From Alphaproteobacteria bacterium PA2 (GTDB taxonomy: Bacteria; Pseudomonadota; Alphaproteobacteria; Caulobacterales; Caulobacteraceae), in the NCBI GenBank assembly GCA_002256425.1, contig NKIZ01000001.1:124001-188000 (forward strand): a DNA stretch of 64,000 bases, in the 5' to 3' direction. Below the pieces are notes generated by a model. The model saw only the letters and a list, made by a program, of their open reading frames with translations, did not search any database and was not told the DNA's origin. The translations under genes and the position numbers were made by a program. Positions 29,085-38,758 of this stretch are shown here, one piece after another (position 1 is the stretch's first letter; every line of letters starts with the position of its first letter).

Positions 29085-30515
29085 ATGAGCCGCGACATTC
29101 TCGATCTGGACGCCACAGACCAGCTGGCGGCTCTTGCGGCGGGACAGGTTTCCGCCGTCGAACTGTTCGACCTCTCCACGGCCCGTGAAGCCAGACTACG
29201 CGATAGGCTGAACCTGGTGGTCGTGCGGGATCTGGAGGGCGGGCGTTCCGCGGCCAGGGCCAGCGATGAGCGGCGGGCGAAGGGCGAGACACCAGGTGTC
29301 CTGGAGGGACTGCCCATGACCCTGAAGGATACCCTGGATGTGGTCGGCATGCCGGCCAGCGCCGGGGTTGAGGCCCTCCGGAATCGCCCCTCCTGCGAGG
29401 ACGCAGAAACAGTTGCGCGGGCGCGGGCGGCTGGCGCCGTATTCTGGGGCAAGACCAATGTCCCTGTCATGGCCGGGGACTGGCAGAGCTTCAACAGCCT
29501 CTATGGGGTTTCCAGCAATCCCTGGGACCCGACCCGGACCACGGGCGGATCCTCAGGCGGCGCAGCAGGCTGCCTGGCGACGGGAATCACGGCCCTGGAA
29601 ATTGGGTCGGACATTGGCGGCTCCTTGCGGGTTCCGGCAAATTTCTGCGGTGTCTATTCCCATAAGCCCAGCTGGGAGGCTGTGTCGCAGAGGGGCCACG
29701 TACCCCCGGCGCCTGGATCCAGCGCCCCGCGGGACCTGAATGTGGTGGGGCCCATGGCAAGGTCGGCCCGGGACCTGCAACTGCTGTTCTCGATCATCTC
29801 ACGGGCGGGGACGGGGGCGGTGCCTGCGCCACGACTTAAGACGCTGAAGGTCGGGCTGTGGCTGGATGAACCCGCCTACGGTCTGGACCCGGAGGTCCGC
29901 ACTGTCCTTGAAGCTTACGGACGGTCATTGGAGGACGCCGGCGCTACTGTCGAACTGGTCCCCTCCCCGTTGGATGCCGCAGTTCTGAAGGACTGCTACC
30001 AGACCCTGCTGGGCTCGGTGATCGCCCAGGACCTTTCCGCCGCCCAGATCGACAACCTGCTCTCCATGCGGCCGGAAGCCCTGGCTGCAAAGGCCGCGGG
30101 CGCCCCCATGGCCGGCCAGGTCCTGTCCTATACGGCGACCCATCTGGAATGGCTGGCGGCCGACGAGACCAGGTTCAGGCTCATTGATCAGGCGGCCAGC
30201 GTTTTTGCGCGCTATGATGTCCTGCTGGCGCCGGTGACGCCGGTTCCGGCCTTTCCCCACGACCATTCGCCGTTCAACACCCGGGTCCTGACCCTCAGCG
30301 ACGGCCGGACCATCCCCTATGCCTCCATGCTGGACTGGATCTCGATGGCGACCACATGCCGCCTGCCGGTGACCTGCGCCCCGGCCGGGCTCACGGCCTC
30401 TGGTCTTCCAGTCGGCGTTCAGATCATCGGACCACCCGGGGGCGACGCCATCACCCTTTCGGTGGCGGCGGCCCTGTCCGAACTCCGCAGCTTCGTTCCG
30501 CCGCCAGCATACTGA
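29085..30515 (+). CDS. Amidase signature family protein
   Basis: A 476-residue Ser-cisSer-Lys hydrolase. The catalytic Lys is in PMTLKDTLDVVG near residue 81, the Gly/Ser-rich signature TTGGSSGGAAGCLATGI near 153 carries the cis-Ser, and DIGGSLRVPA near 180 carries the nucleophile. It is the same fold as GatA, but GatA-specific context (gatC, gatB) is absent, so it is more likely a general amide hydrolase. It follows dapB closely (12 bases). Its stop lies 1 base from the stop of the convergent phosphotransferase gene. Confidence 0.87.
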   Translation: MSRDILDLDATDQLAALAAGQVSAVELFDLSTAREARLRDRLNLVVVRDLEGGRSAARASDERRAKGETPGVLEGLPMTLKDTLDVVGMPASAGVEALRNRPSCEDAETVARARAAGAVFWGKTNVPVMAGDWQSFNSLYGVSSNPWDPTRTTGGSSGGAAGCLATGITALEIGSDIGGSLRVPANFCGVYSHKPSWEAVSQRGHVPPAPGSSAPRDLNVVGPMARSARDLQLLFSIISRAGTGAVPAPRLKTLKVGLWLDEPAYGLDPEVRTVLEAYGRSLEDAGATVELVPSPLDAAVLKDCYQTLLGSVIAQDLSAAQIDNLLSMRPEALAAKAAGAPMAGQVLSYTATHLEWLAADETRFRLIDQAASVFARYDVLLAPVTPVPAFPHDHSPFNTRVLTLSDGRTIPYASMLDWISMATTCRLPVTCAPAGLTASGLPVGVQIIGPPGGDAITLSVAAALSELRSFVPPPAY

Positions 30516-30516
30516 C

Positions 30517-31614
30517 CTAGGGAATGACCGCGTCGCCATCCAGGTCGAGGACGGTCGCCATGGCCCGCTCGGCCCAGGCCCGGAAGACCGCCACGCCGCG
30601 ATCATTGGCCATGTCCAGGGAGCCGATGGCCACGACCGGCCAGCACCAGCCCAGGGTGGCGCAGAACCGGTAATCCGCCTGGAGCCGGGCCAGGGAATAG
30701 TCGGCGACCCCGGCCTTCACCAGCCCGGCATGGTGGCGTTGGACCAGGTCATCCTGGGCCTGCCTGCGGACATCGGTCTTCAGGCTGCCCGCCAGCATGT
30801 AGGCCAGGTCGAAGGCCGCCGGTCCCTCCAGCATGACCTGCCAGTCAGCTATGGCGAAGGGCTCCCTGGCCTCCCCCACCTCGAAGAACATGTTATCGGC
30901 CCGATAGTCCCCGTGCATGATGGTGCGCGGCATGGCGGCGGCCAGGTCCATCATGGCCTCAATGCGGGTGGCGAGCTTTTCGCCGGTCTTCCTCATGGCG
31001 GCGGGCATGCCATCTCCCAGGAAGTCGACCACCGCTGGCCAGCACTGCTGATAGACCCCCTGCAGGCCCTTCATCTGGGGCGAGTTGATTTCCAGCAGCC
31101 AGGGCATTTCCGCCAGCCTGGGTGAACCCCACCACCGGCCATGGAAGGCGGCCGCGGCGTCCAGGGCCAGGGCGGCGTCGGCGGGGCTCATGCCAGCCAG
31201 GTGGTCCCCCAGCCTTGCCGGAGACAGGTCTTCCATCAACAGGATGAAGTCGTGGGACTGCGGATCGAACTCTGCGTGATAGGCCCGCGGGGTGCGGATC
31301 GGGCTGTCTTTCTGCAGGAGCCGGTAGAAGCCGGTTTCCTTTTCGTAGAACTGGAACACCAGATCGATCTGCCGGGCGCCGGGATCCAGGGGCGCCAGCT
31401 TGGCGATCAGTCGACGCGGCGCCTCAGGGGCCGGGCCGTCATAGTCCAGGATCAGGCGCTGCATGGCGCTCATGAAACCCAGGCCGACACCGAGAGGCTC
31501 CGCCGTCACCTTTGCGACCCGGGCCCCGGCGAGGACGCCGGACCGCTCAAGGGCGCCGGTCAGCCAGGCAGGGGAAATGTCTGTTACGGTTCTGGGAAAG
31601 GTCTCGCCGGCCAT
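30517..31614 (-). CDS. Phosphotransferase family protein (aminoglycoside/choline kinase-like)
   Basis: A 365-residue protein with a kinase-like fold. The Brenner motif HGDYRADNMFF near residue 237 supplies the catalytic Asp and Asn, and IADWQVMLEGPAAFDLAYML near 258 supplies the metal-binding Asp. It resembles the ecdysteroid-kinase-like and acyl-CoA-dehydrogenase-associated phosphotransferases found in many alphaproteobacteria. The substrate is unknown; nothing suggests antibiotic resistance. It is convergent with the amidase gene. Confidence 0.82.
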   Translation of the reverse strand: MAGETFPRTVTDISPAWLTGALERSGVLAGARVAKVTAEPLGVGLGFMSAMQRLILDYDGPAPEAPRRLIAKLAPLDPGARQIDLVFQFYEKETGFYRLLQKDSPIRTPRAYHAEFDPQSHDFILLMEDLSPARLGDHLAGMSPADAALALDAAAAFHGRWWGSPRLAEMPWLLEINSPQMKGLQGVYQQCWPAVVDFLGDGMPAAMRKTGEKLATRIEAMMDLAAAMPRTIMHGDYRADNMFFEVGEAREPFAIADWQVMLEGPAAFDLAYMLAGSLKTDVRRQAQDDLVQRHHAGLVKAGVADYSLARLQADYRFCATLGWCWPVVAIGSLDMANDRGVAVFRAWAERAMATVLDLDGDAVIP

Positions 31615-31693
31615 GTTTCCTCCCGCCGGGGTATTTGTCCCCGTGCTGCTGGCAGGAAGGCTAGGTCAGGAAACGGGCCCTGAAAACCCCGAT

Positions 31694-32263
31694 CTATCCC
31701 CGAAGGTGCGCCCGCTCGTTCAGGCTCAGCACATTCCTCTGCCCGCTGCGGGCGGCCATGAAACGGTTGATGCTGGTATAATCGGCTTCGAAGAAGACCC
31801 TGGGCGCAATGCCAAGGACGTGGGCCGCCCAGACATTGATCACGCCGCCATGGCAGAAGACAGCCACCCTCTGGCCCGGATGGGCGGCGATGATCTCCTC
31901 CATCGCCGCAACCACCGTGGCCTGGAACTCGCCCATGTCGACGCCGTTGCCGCCCTCGGCCATGGCCTGCCAGGCGGCGAAGTTCTCGCGCTTGAGTTCC
32001 TCGGTGGGAATGTAGACGCCGGACGACCTGTCAAATTCCACCACGCCTTCGTGCCGCCGGACTTCATGACCCGCCAGACCTGCAAAGGGCTCCGCCGTCT
32101 GCACCGCCCGCATCATGGGGCTCGACCAGACAGCGTCGATCTTTTCCGCCGCCAGCCAGTCGGCCACCCTGCGGGCCTGGTCCAGGCCTTCCGGATTGAG
32201 GTGGGGATCTGACGTATCTTCGCGGCGCTCCGGGCGGCCATGACGGACGAGGAGAAGTTCCAT
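31694..32263 (-). CDS. Histidine phosphatase family protein
   Basis: A 189-residue phosphoglycerate mutase-like phosphatase. The catalytic LLVRHGRPE is at residues 4-12, a second conserved part AVWSSPMMRAVQTAEPFA near 49 contains the Arg, and FCHGGVINVW near 137 contains the second His. The substrate is not identifiable. It follows dut by 14 bases on the minus strand and is likely the last gene of a coaBC-dut-phosphatase transcript. Confidence 0.85.
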   Translation of the reverse strand: MELLLVRHGRPERREDTSDPHLNPEGLDQARRVADWLAAEKIDAVWSSPMMRAVQTAEPFAGLAGHEVRRHEGVVEFDRSSGVYIPTEELKRENFAAWQAMAEGGNGVDMGEFQATVVAAMEEIIAAHPGQRVAVFCHGGVINVWAAHVLGIAPRVFFEADYTSINRFMAARSGQRNVLSLNERAHLRG

Positions 32264-32277
32264 GGGGGCTCCGATGC

Positions 32278-32733
32278 TTACTGGGCGCCCGTGGAGCCGA
32301 AGCCCCTGGCGCCCCTGACGGTTTCGTCCAGGCTGTCGACCTCGATCCAGCCGGCCTGGATCACCGGGGCGATGACCATCTGACCGATCCGGTCGCCCCG
32401 GGAGATGACAAAGTCCTCCTGGCCCAGATTGATCAGGATGACCTTCACCTCGCCGCGATAGTCGGCGTCAATGGTGCCCGGGGTATTGGCCTGGGAAATG
32501 CCGGACTTCAGGGCAAGGCCGGACCGGGGGCGGACCTGACCTTCAAAGCCCGAGGGAATGGCGAAGGAGAGGCCCGTGGGGATGGCCGCCCGGGCGCCCG
32601 GCTTCAGGACAAAGGGTTCGTTTGCGGGCACGGCGGCGCGCAGATCCATGCCGGCGGCGTCCGCCGTTTCATAGGCCGGCAGGGGCAGGTCCTTATTGTG
32701 GGCCAGTCGGACCACAGGGATCATCGGTTTCAT
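32278..32733 (-). CDS. dut: dUTP diphosphatase
   Basis: A trimeric dUTPase that keeps uracil out of DNA and makes dUMP for thymidylate synthesis. All five motifs are present in 151 residues: AAGMDLRAA (1), [10 protein letters not shown] (2), [20 protein letters not shown] (3), [13 protein letters not shown] (4) and the C-terminal [10 protein letters not shown] (5). The ATG overlaps the coaBC stop as ATGA, so coaBC and dut are translationally coupled. This coaBC-dut pairing is common in proteobacteria. Confidence 0.96.
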   Translation of the reverse strand: MKPMIPVVRLAHNKDLPLPAYETADAAGMDLRAAVPANEPFVLKPGARAAIPTGLSFAIPSGFEGQVRPRSGLALKSGISQANTPGTIDADYRGEVKVILINLGQEDFVISRGDRIGQMVIAPVIQAGWIEVDSLDETVRGARGFGSTGAQ

Positions 32734-33923
32734 TTCAGGCCCTCAGCCATGCGCGCCGCCAGCTGGTCGGCGACCTGTGATTTCGCCAGGCGCTCCCAGC
32801 GTTCAATGCCGTCCTTGGTGACAATGGAGACCGCATTGTCATCGCCGCCCATGGTTCCGGCGATGGAGACGTCGTTGGCGATGATCCAGTCGCAGCCCTT
32901 CCGGGCCAGCTTGGCCCGGGCATAGTCTTCCACCTGGTCGGTCTCGGCGGCGAAGCCGACGACGAGAGCTGGCCGGTTCTGGCTCCGGGACAGGGTGGCC
33001 AGAATGTCGGGGTTTTCCGTAAGGGTCAGGGTCGGCGGCCCTCCGCCGGGAACCTTCTTGGTTTTCTGGTCGGACACCTCCGCCGGGCGCCAGTCCGCGA
33101 CAGCGGCGACACAGACAGCGATATCGGCGGGCAAGGCCGACTGGCAGGCTGCCAGCATCTCAACCGCTGTCTCCACATCCACCCGGTTGACGCCTGGAGG
33201 CGTCGCCAGGGCGACGGGGCCCGAGACCAGGGTCACCCGCGCCCCGAGCTTGGCCAGGGCGGCCGCGATGGCGAAGCCCTGTTTGCCGCTGGAGCGGTTG
33301 GTCAGATAGCGCACCGGATCAATGGGCTCTGCTGTCGGTCCCGCCGTCACAAGGGCATGTCTGCCCGCCAGGGGTCTGGCGGAGCCGGACAGCAGGTCGA
33401 GAATGGCGGCGTGGATTTCGGCAGGCTCGGCCATACGGCCTGGTCCGAACTCTCCACAGGCCATGTCGCCGTCATTTGGCCCGACCATGTGGACGCCGTC
33501 GGCCATCAGGGTCGCAAGATTGCGGCGGGTGGCGGCGTGCTCCCACATTCGGACATTCATGGCCGGCGCCATGAGGACCGGCTTGTCGGTGGCCAGCAGG
33601 ACCGTGGAGGCCAGATCATTGGCGTGGCCATTGGCGGCCTTGGCCATCAGATCCGCCGTCGCCGGGGCGACCACCACCAGGTCAGCCGCCCGGGAAAGCT
33701 GGATATGCCCCATCTCGGCTTCGTCCGTCAGGCTGAACAGATCGGTATGGACGGGGTTTTCCGACAGGGCCGAAAGGGACAGGGGCGTCACGAATTCCGC
33801 GCCCGCCGAGGTCAGAATGACCCGCACCCCGATACCGGACTTCCGTAGAAGCCGAATGAGTTCAAGGCTTTTGTAGGCGGCGATTCCGCCCCCGACGATC
33901 AAGAGTATGCGCTTTTGCGACAC
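32730..33923 (-). CDS. coaBC: Bifunctional phosphopantothenoylcysteine decarboxylase/synthetase
   Basis: It performs two steps of coenzyme A synthesis. The N-terminal CoaC flavoprotein (residues 1 to ~180) shows [33 protein letters not shown] and the active-site [13 protein letters not shown]. The C-terminal CoaB ligase begins at [20 protein letters not shown] near 188 and contains [10 protein letters not shown] and [14 protein letters not shown]. The 397-residue length is normal. The start is a GTG at 33923. A LexA-like box lies 126 bases upstream in the divergent intergenic region but is much closer to the lipoprotein gene. Confidence 0.95.
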   Translation of the reverse strand: MSQKRILLIVGGGIAAYKSLELIRLLRKSGIGVRVILTSAGAEFVTPLSLSALSENPVHTDLFSLTDEAEMGHIQLSRAADLVVVAPATADLMAKAANGHANDLASTVLLATDKPVLMAPAMNVRMWEHAATRRNLATLMADGVHMVGPNDGDMACGEFGPGRMAEPAEIHAAILDLLSGSARPLAGRHALVTAGPTAEPIDPVRYLTNRSSGKQGFAIAAALAKLGARVTLVSGPVALATPPGVNRVDVETAVEMLAACQSALPADIAVCVAAVADWRPAEVSDQKTKKVPGGGPPTLTLTENPDILATLSRSQNRPALVVGFAAETDQVEDYARAKLARKGCDWIIANDVSIAGTMGGDDNAVSIVTKDGIERWERLAKSQVADQLAARMAEGLK

Positions 33924-34048
33924 GGGATCCGCGCCTCCGCCAAACCTGCAGCCTTCTAAGGCCGGATCGGGAAAAGTGCGAACCCCTTTTCAGATGGACG
34001 GCCGGTTCGCCAGGCGGGCAAAAAAGGACTCGACAACCTTGGAGGTTG

Positions 34049-34063
34049 GTTCCTATTTTGTTC
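34049..34063. promoter_or_regulatory. Probable LexA (SOS) box
   Basis: GTTC-N7-GTTC occurs exactly (GTTC at 34049-34052 and 34060-34063, seven bases between). This is the established LexA operator of alphaproteobacteria. It lies 28 bases before the lipoprotein ATG, where it would cover the promoter or transcription start. By chance the 8 fixed bases are expected about twice per 64 kb counting both strands, so the position, not the match alone, is the evidence. Confidence 0.6.
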
Positions 34064-34091
34064 CTGCACTCTTAGCTCGGGGAGAGAACCC

Positions 34092-34664
34092 ATGTCAAAA
34101 CTGCGTTTAGCCGCCGCCTTCGGGCTGACCCTGGTCATGCTGGCCGCCTGTGAGCGGTCTTCGGCCGTCGCCACGCGAACCGATGGAACCGACCGTCGCG
34201 ACCTCTATGAAGACAACCGTACCGGCAACCCAACCGGTGACAGCGCCGAAGACCGGCGCTCCTCCTACCAGGCGCAGGCCGCCCGGGATGAGCCGGCCCG
34301 CCAGATCAATGGCAAGGCCATCTGGTCCTCCAGCCGCAAGGGAACGGCTGAGGAGAATGCCGAGCGCAGCTTTGTCCGAAATGGTGAGGACTTCGGCGCC
34401 CGGGACCTCGACGCCTATATCCGCAAGGCCCAGGCCTTTGTCAGCAAGCCCCCGGCTGGCGCCCAGACCCTGAAGCGGGCCAATGGCGATGTCCTGATCT
34501 ACGACGCCGGCTCCAACGTCTTTGCGGTCGCTACCAGGGACGGCGTTCCCAGGGCCATGTTCAAGCCCGACCAGGGCGCAGCCTATTGGGATATCCAGAA
34601 GGCCCGGGAGAGCAAGCGCCAGACCGCCAAGGCCGATCGGCGGGCCTCGGACACCGAGGGCTAG
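34092..34664 (+). CDS. Lipoprotein, probably SOS-regulated, with toxin-like C-terminal domain
   Basis: A 190-residue protein. The signal peptide MSKLRLAAAFGLTLVMLAAC ends at a lipobox Cys20, so it is probably exported and lipidated. Residues ~30-110 are polar and probably disordered. The C-terminal part, from about 115 to 175, has a compact pattern (DAYIRKAQAFV, GDVLIYDAGSNVFAVATRDG, PRAMFKPDQGAAYW) that resembles, from memory, C-terminal domains of some polymorphic or phage-borne toxins; this was not verified. A perfect LexA-type box lies 28 bases upstream, and GGGGAGAG precedes the ATG. No immunity gene is next to it: ubiB converges 2 bases after its stop. The function is unknown. Confidence 0.75.
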   Translation: MSKLRLAAAFGLTLVMLAACERSSAVATRTDGTDRRDLYEDNRTGNPTGDSAEDRRSSYQAQAARDEPARQINGKAIWSSSRKGTAEENAERSFVRNGEDFGARDLDAYIRKAQAFVSKPPAGAQTLKRANGDVLIYDAGSNVFAVATRDGVPRAMFKPDQGAAYWDIQKARESKRQTAKADRRASDTEG

Positions 34665-34666
34665 GC

Positions 34667-36157
34667 TCAGAAGAGCCAGGCGCCCAGCAGGACACCTGCC
34701 GCCAGAGTCGCTGCGCCAATGCCGAACCAGATCCAGGGCGATGGCGTCACGGACTGGTATGCTGGCGCTGCCGGCGGCGACTGAAGGAGGCGGGCAAGGT
34801 TCTGGAGGGCGTCTGCGCCTTCCTGAAGGAAGCGGCGGGCCTGGGCCGGAGGCGAAAGCTCCCGCAGCATCCAGCGCCGCACCACGGGGTCGGCGGCCTG
34901 CCACATGTCGTGGTCGGGACAGATGCCACGGGCCACGCCCTCCACGGCCACCATGGTCTTCTGCAACAGGACCAGTTCGGGCCTCAGCTTCATGTCGAAT
35001 ATGGCGGTGATCTCGAAGAGCTGGATGAGGACCCGGCTCATGGGTACTTCGCTGGCCGGACGGCCGAAGACCTGTTCGCCTACCGCCCTCAGGGCCTGGG
35101 CGAAGGCCGAGACCGAATGGGTGCGGGGAACATAGCCGGCGTCGAAATGAACCCTGGCCACGCGCTCATAGTCGCGCTCCAGAAAGCCCCAGAGGATCTC
35201 GGCCAGATAGCGCCGCTCGGGCGCGCCAAGCCGTCCCACAATGCCGAAATCAACCGCCTCGATCCGGGCGGGCGCCGCCACGAACAGGTTTCCCTCGTGA
35301 AGGTCCGCATGGAAGACCCCATGGTCCAGGGCCTGGGCCAGAAAGGCGCGGATCAGATTGTCGGCCAGGGCCTGACGGTCGAGCCCCGGCTGTTGCAGGG
35401 CCTCAGGACCCGAAAGGGGAAGGCCCTTTGCCCATTCCAGGGTCAGGACCGTCTTGCCGACGCCCTCCCAGATGATGCGCGGCGCCGTCATATAGCCGTC
35501 CCGGGCCATGACCCCGCGCAGTTCATCACAGCCGGCGGCTTCGAGCCGCAGGTCCAGTTCCAGCTCTGTTGACCGGATGACCGTTTCCGCAAGCGCCTGG
35601 GGCTGCAGGCGCCGGGCAGTCGCCGACACGCCGGACAGGAAGCTCGCCGCAAGGCGCATGGCGGCGGCGTCCTCGGCGACCCTCTGGTCAATGCCGGGAC
35701 GCAGGACCTTTACCGCCACATGGCGGCCGTCCAGCAGCCAGGCGGGGTGGGCCTGGGCAAGGGAGGCGGCGGCGATCGGCTCATCAAACCGGGCAAACAG
35801 GCTTTCGACGCTGCGGCCAAGGGCGTGTTCGATCTCGGCCCGCGCCGTCGCGGTCGGGAAAGGCGACAACCGGTCCTTCAGTCGGGACAGGTCCACCGCG
35901 AAGGCGGCGCCGAAGATATCGGCCCGGGTGGAAAGGAGCTGACCCAGCTTGATGGCCACCGGACCCAGGGTCTCGAGGGCCAGGGCGAGACGCTCGCCGG
36001 GGCGGCCCAGGCGGGACTGGGGACCGGCGAAGACCAGCAGAAGCCGGGACAGCGCCTGCAGGGCGGGCGGATAGTGGCTGATGGCTTCCCGCGGCAGGAG
36101 GGCGTCGTAGCGGACCAGCCGCCAGACGGCCTCAATGAGTCGCCTGAAGCCGGCCAT
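34667..36157 (-). CDS. ubiB: Ubiquinone biosynthesis accessory kinase-like protein UbiB
   Basis: A 496-residue member of the UbiB/ADCK atypical kinase family, required for ubiquinone synthesis and anchored to the inner membrane. The KxGQ motif is at IKLGQLLSTRADIFG near residue 72, the Ala-rich loop at AAASLAQAHPA near 128, and the kinase HRD-like HADLHEGNLFV near 290. A transmembrane segment lies at the C terminus (WIWFGIGAATLAAGVLLGAWLF). It starts 3 bases after ubiE, its partner in the pathway. Its stop faces the lipoprotein stop. Confidence 0.94.
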   Translation of the reverse strand: MAGFRRLIEAVWRLVRYDALLPREAISHYPPALQALSRLLLVFAGPQSRLGRPGERLALALETLGPVAIKLGQLLSTRADIFGAAFAVDLSRLKDRLSPFPTATARAEIEHALGRSVESLFARFDEPIAAASLAQAHPAWLLDGRHVAVKVLRPGIDQRVAEDAAAMRLAASFLSGVSATARRLQPQALAETVIRSTELELDLRLEAAGCDELRGVMARDGYMTAPRIIWEGVGKTVLTLEWAKGLPLSGPEALQQPGLDRQALADNLIRAFLAQALDHGVFHADLHEGNLFVAAPARIEAVDFGIVGRLGAPERRYLAEILWGFLERDYERVARVHFDAGYVPRTHSVSAFAQALRAVGEQVFGRPASEVPMSRVLIQLFEITAIFDMKLRPELVLLQKTMVAVEGVARGICPDHDMWQAADPVVRRWMLRELSPPAQARRFLQEGADALQNLARLLQSPPAAPAYQSVTPSPWIWFGIGAATLAAGVLLGAWLF

Positions 36158-36160
36158 GGG

Positions 36161-36910
36161 TCAGATGGCCCAACCCTGATGCAGGGCCGCAACCCCGCCT
36201 GTGAAATTGGTGTAGCTGACGCGCTTGAAGCCCGCCTTCTCCATCATGCCGGCAAAGGTCTTCTGGTCAGGAAACCGGCGGATGCTCTCCACCAGGTACT
36301 GATAGGAGGCGCGGTCCTTGGCCACCAGCTCGCCAATGGCCGGGATGACCGAGAAGGAATAGGCGTCATAGGCACGACGCAGGGCCTCGGTGGCCGGGCG
36401 CGAAAACTCAAGGCACAGGAAACGTCCACCGGGCTTCAGGACCCGCCGGGCCTCCACCAGGGCGGCCTGGACGTCGGTGACATTGCGGATGCCGAAGGAA
36501 ATCACATAGGCGTCGGCGCAGGCATCCGGCAGGGGCAGGCGCTGGGCGTCGCCCACACCCCAGGCGATTTCCGGTTCCCCGCCCTTTTCCCGCCCGGACG
36601 CGACCATTTCAGCATTGTAGTCGAGGACGAAGATCTTTGCGTCGTCCCCGCCCCGGCGCTCCTGGGCGCGGCGGGCCATGCGGGCGAACCTGCGGGCCAT
36701 GTCCCCGGTGCCGCCGGCGCAGTCGATGATGACTTCGCCGGGCTGGGGATTCAGCCGCGCCGCCACAGCATCCTTCCACAGACGGTGAACCCCTGCGCTC
36801 ATCAGGTCGTTCATCAGGTCATAGCGGCTTGCCACCCGGTCGAAGACGCCCCGCACCAGGCGCGGCTTTTCGCTGGGATCTACGTCTCGAAATCCGAAGG
36901 TCGCGGTCAT
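36161..36910 (-). CDS. ubiE: Ubiquinone/menaquinone C-methyltransferase UbiE
   Basis: A SAM-dependent methyltransferase of the ubiquinone pathway. In the 249-residue form the SAM site is [17 protein letters not shown] near residue 65, with LDYNAEMV (~98) and the family signature [12 protein letters not shown] (~143). The [22 protein letters not shown] segment at the N terminus is diagnostic. I chose the ATG at 36910 (GAGG upstream) over an in-frame start at 36949. It is transcribed with ubiB and divergently from mutM (73 bases apart). Confidence 0.95.
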   Translation of the reverse strand: MTATFGFRDVDPSEKPRLVRGVFDRVASRYDLMNDLMSAGVHRLWKDAVAARLNPQPGEVIIDCAGGTGDMARRFARMARRAQERRGGDDAKIFVLDYNAEMVASGREKGGEPEIAWGVGDAQRLPLPDACADAYVISFGIRNVTDVQAALVEARRVLKPGGRFLCLEFSRPATEALRRAYDAYSFSVIPAIGELVAKDRASYQYLVESIRRFPDQKTFAGMMEKAGFKRVSYTNFTGGVAALHQGWAI

Positions 36911-36983
36911 GCTGGCCTCATAGCGCTCCTCTGTCCTGCGCGCCACCATTGCCTACCCATGACGACGTATGCGAGTCAGCACC

Positions 36984-37847
36984 ATGCCTGAGCTTCCCGA
37001 AGTTGAAACGGTCCGGAGGGGTCTCGCCCCTGTCCTGGAGGGTCAGAGACTGCGCAGGGTGGAAGCCCGCCGCCCGGACCTGCGCTTCCCGTTTCCCGAG
37101 GGCTTCGTCCAGCGCCTGACCGGGGCGGAGATTGTCGCCCTGAGACGCCGGGCCAAATACCTCCTGGCCGAGCTGGACCGGGGCGAAACCCTGGTCATGC
37201 ATCTGGGCATGAGCGGAAGGTTCGAGATCGCCCTGCCTGAAGGCGCCGTCCGGCCCGGCGAATTTCACTATGCCGCCGACCCCGACCCCAAGCACGCCCA
37301 TGTGGTTTTCGAGACCCAGGCTGGCGGGCGGGTCACATATTATGATCCCAGACGGTTCGGCTTCATGGGTCTGATTGAAACGGGCGGCCTTGATCAGCAC
37401 CCCTGGTTCGCCGCTATGGGCCCCGAGCCCCTTTCGCAGGACTTCGGACCTGATCGGCTGGTCGACATGTTCAGGGGCCGGATCCAGGGGCCCAAGACCC
37501 TGCTGCTGGACCAGAGGGTCGTGGCCGGCCTCGGCAATATCTATGTGTGCGAGGCGCTGAACCGGTCGAAGATCTCGCCCTTCCGCCCCGCCGGCGAGAT
37601 CAAGGCCGCCAGGCTGGGCTTGCTGGCGACGACGGTGAAGGACGTCCTGGCCGAGGCCATTGAAGCCGGGGGCTCGACCCTGAAGGACTTTGCGGCTGCA
37701 GATGGAGCCCTCGGCTATTTCCAGCACAGATTCCGGGCCTATGACCGCCTGGGCCAGCCCTGCGCCAACCCCGGCTGCAAGGGGACCATACACCGCGAGG
37801 TCCAGGCCGGACGCTCGACCTTCTTTTGCCCAACATGTCAGACATAG
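36984..37847 (+). CDS. mutM: Formamidopyrimidine-DNA glycosylase (Fpg/MutM)
   Basis: A base-excision repair enzyme that removes 8-oxoguanine and formamidopyrimidines. After removal of Met the protein begins with the catalytic Pro and Glu (MPELPEVETVRRGL), so the start must be the ATG at 36984, not the in-frame one at 36969. LRRRAKYLLAEL near residue 53 carries the conserved Lys, and a four-Cys zinc finger closes the C terminus (CANPGC...FFCPTC). The length of 287 is normal. The TraB/GumN gene starts 7 bases after its stop. Confidence 0.96.
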   Translation: MPELPEVETVRRGLAPVLEGQRLRRVEARRPDLRFPFPEGFVQRLTGAEIVALRRRAKYLLAELDRGETLVMHLGMSGRFEIALPEGAVRPGEFHYAADPDPKHAHVVFETQAGGRVTYYDPRRFGFMGLIETGGLDQHPWFAAMGPEPLSQDFGPDRLVDMFRGRIQGPKTLLLDQRVVAGLGNIYVCEALNRSKISPFRPAGEIKAARLGLLATTVKDVLAEAIEAGGSTLKDFAAADGALGYFQHRFRAYDRLGQPCANPGCKGTIHREVQAGRSTFFCPTCQT

Positions 37848-37854
37848 GGCGGTC

Positions 37855-38724
37855 ATGAACAAAAGCGCCCTGCCCGTCCTCGCCCTTGCCTTCTGCCTGT
37901 TCTGGTCGGTTCCGGCCTGGACGAAGCCACCGGTATGGATTGTCCGGGATGCGGATTCCGAAATGATCCTGTTCGGCTCTGTCCACGTGCTGCCGGCGGG
38001 TCTGGAATGGCGTCCCGAAGCCCTGAACAAGGCCCTGCCTGCAGCTGATGACATCTGGTTCGAACTGCCCATGGAGCCGGGCGCCTCAGCCCAGGTGGGC
38101 CAACTGGCCCTGAGCATGGCCAGGTTACCCCCAGGCAAGACCCTGCAGGGCCTGCTGACCCCTGCCGACAGGGTTCGGCTGGCGAAGGTCTGCAAGAGGC
38201 TGGGACTCTCCCCCGCCCAGTTGGATCCCTTCGAGCCCTGGTTCGCCGAGGTCCTGCTGGCCACGGCGGAATTCCAGCGGTCGGGCGCCACGGCCTCAAG
38301 CGGGGTCGAGGAAATCCTGGCGGGCGCAGCGCCACCCGACACAAGGCGACGGGCCCTTGAGACGGCGCAGCAGCAGCTGGACATGTTTGACCAGGCGCCC
38401 ATGGCCGATCAGATCGCCTCGCTGAAGGACACCCTCCGCCAGATGGAAAGCGATCCTGGGGCCTATGACCGGCTGGTGGAGGCCTGGAATGCGGGCGACC
38501 TGGACCGGCTGGACCGGGAGGCCCTCTCGCCCCTGCGCAAGGCGGCGCCTGAGATCTACCGGCGGCTGGTGACAGACCGCAATCAGGCCTGGGTCGGTCC
38601 GCTCGATGAACGCCTCAAGGGCCAGGGCCTGACCATTGTCGTGGTGGGCGTCGGCCACCTGATTGGGCCCGGCGGCGTTCCAGCCAGGCTCCGCGCCCTT
38701 GGCTATTCGGTTCAGGGGCCGTAA
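37855..38724 (+). CDS. TraB/GumN family protein
   Basis: A 289-residue exported protein. The N terminus is a signal peptide ([19 protein letters not shown]). The two signature parts of the family are [17 protein letters not shown] near residue 41 and the C-terminal [22 protein letters not shown]. Related proteins (PrgY/TIKI-type) are proposed metalloproteases, but the bacterial members are mostly uncharacterised. I chose the ATG at 37855, just after mutM, because it opens the signal peptide; an open frame extends further upstream inside mutM but is a shadow. Confidence 0.83.
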   Translation: MNKSALPVLALAFCLFWSVPAWTKPPVWIVRDADSEMILFGSVHVLPAGLEWRPEALNKALPAADDIWFELPMEPGASAQVGQLALSMARLPPGKTLQGLLTPADRVRLAKVCKRLGLSPAQLDPFEPWFAEVLLATAEFQRSGATASSGVEEILAGAAPPDTRRRALETAQQQLDMFDQAPMADQIASLKDTLRQMESDPGAYDRLVEAWNAGDLDRLDREALSPLRKAAPEIYRRLVTDRNQAWVGPLDERLKGQGLTIVVVGVGHLIGPGGVPARLRALGYSVQGP

Positions 38725-38758
38725 AGGCCGAGGACCCGTTCTGAAAGGAGATCCGTCC

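Noticed and set aside
30517..31614. Aminoglycoside resistance kinase
   Set aside because: The kinase motifs fit a broad phosphotransferase family and nothing in the context suggests drug resistance.
37690..37854. N-terminal extension of the TraB/GumN protein
   Set aside because: It lies inside mutM in another frame; the signal peptide begins at 37855.
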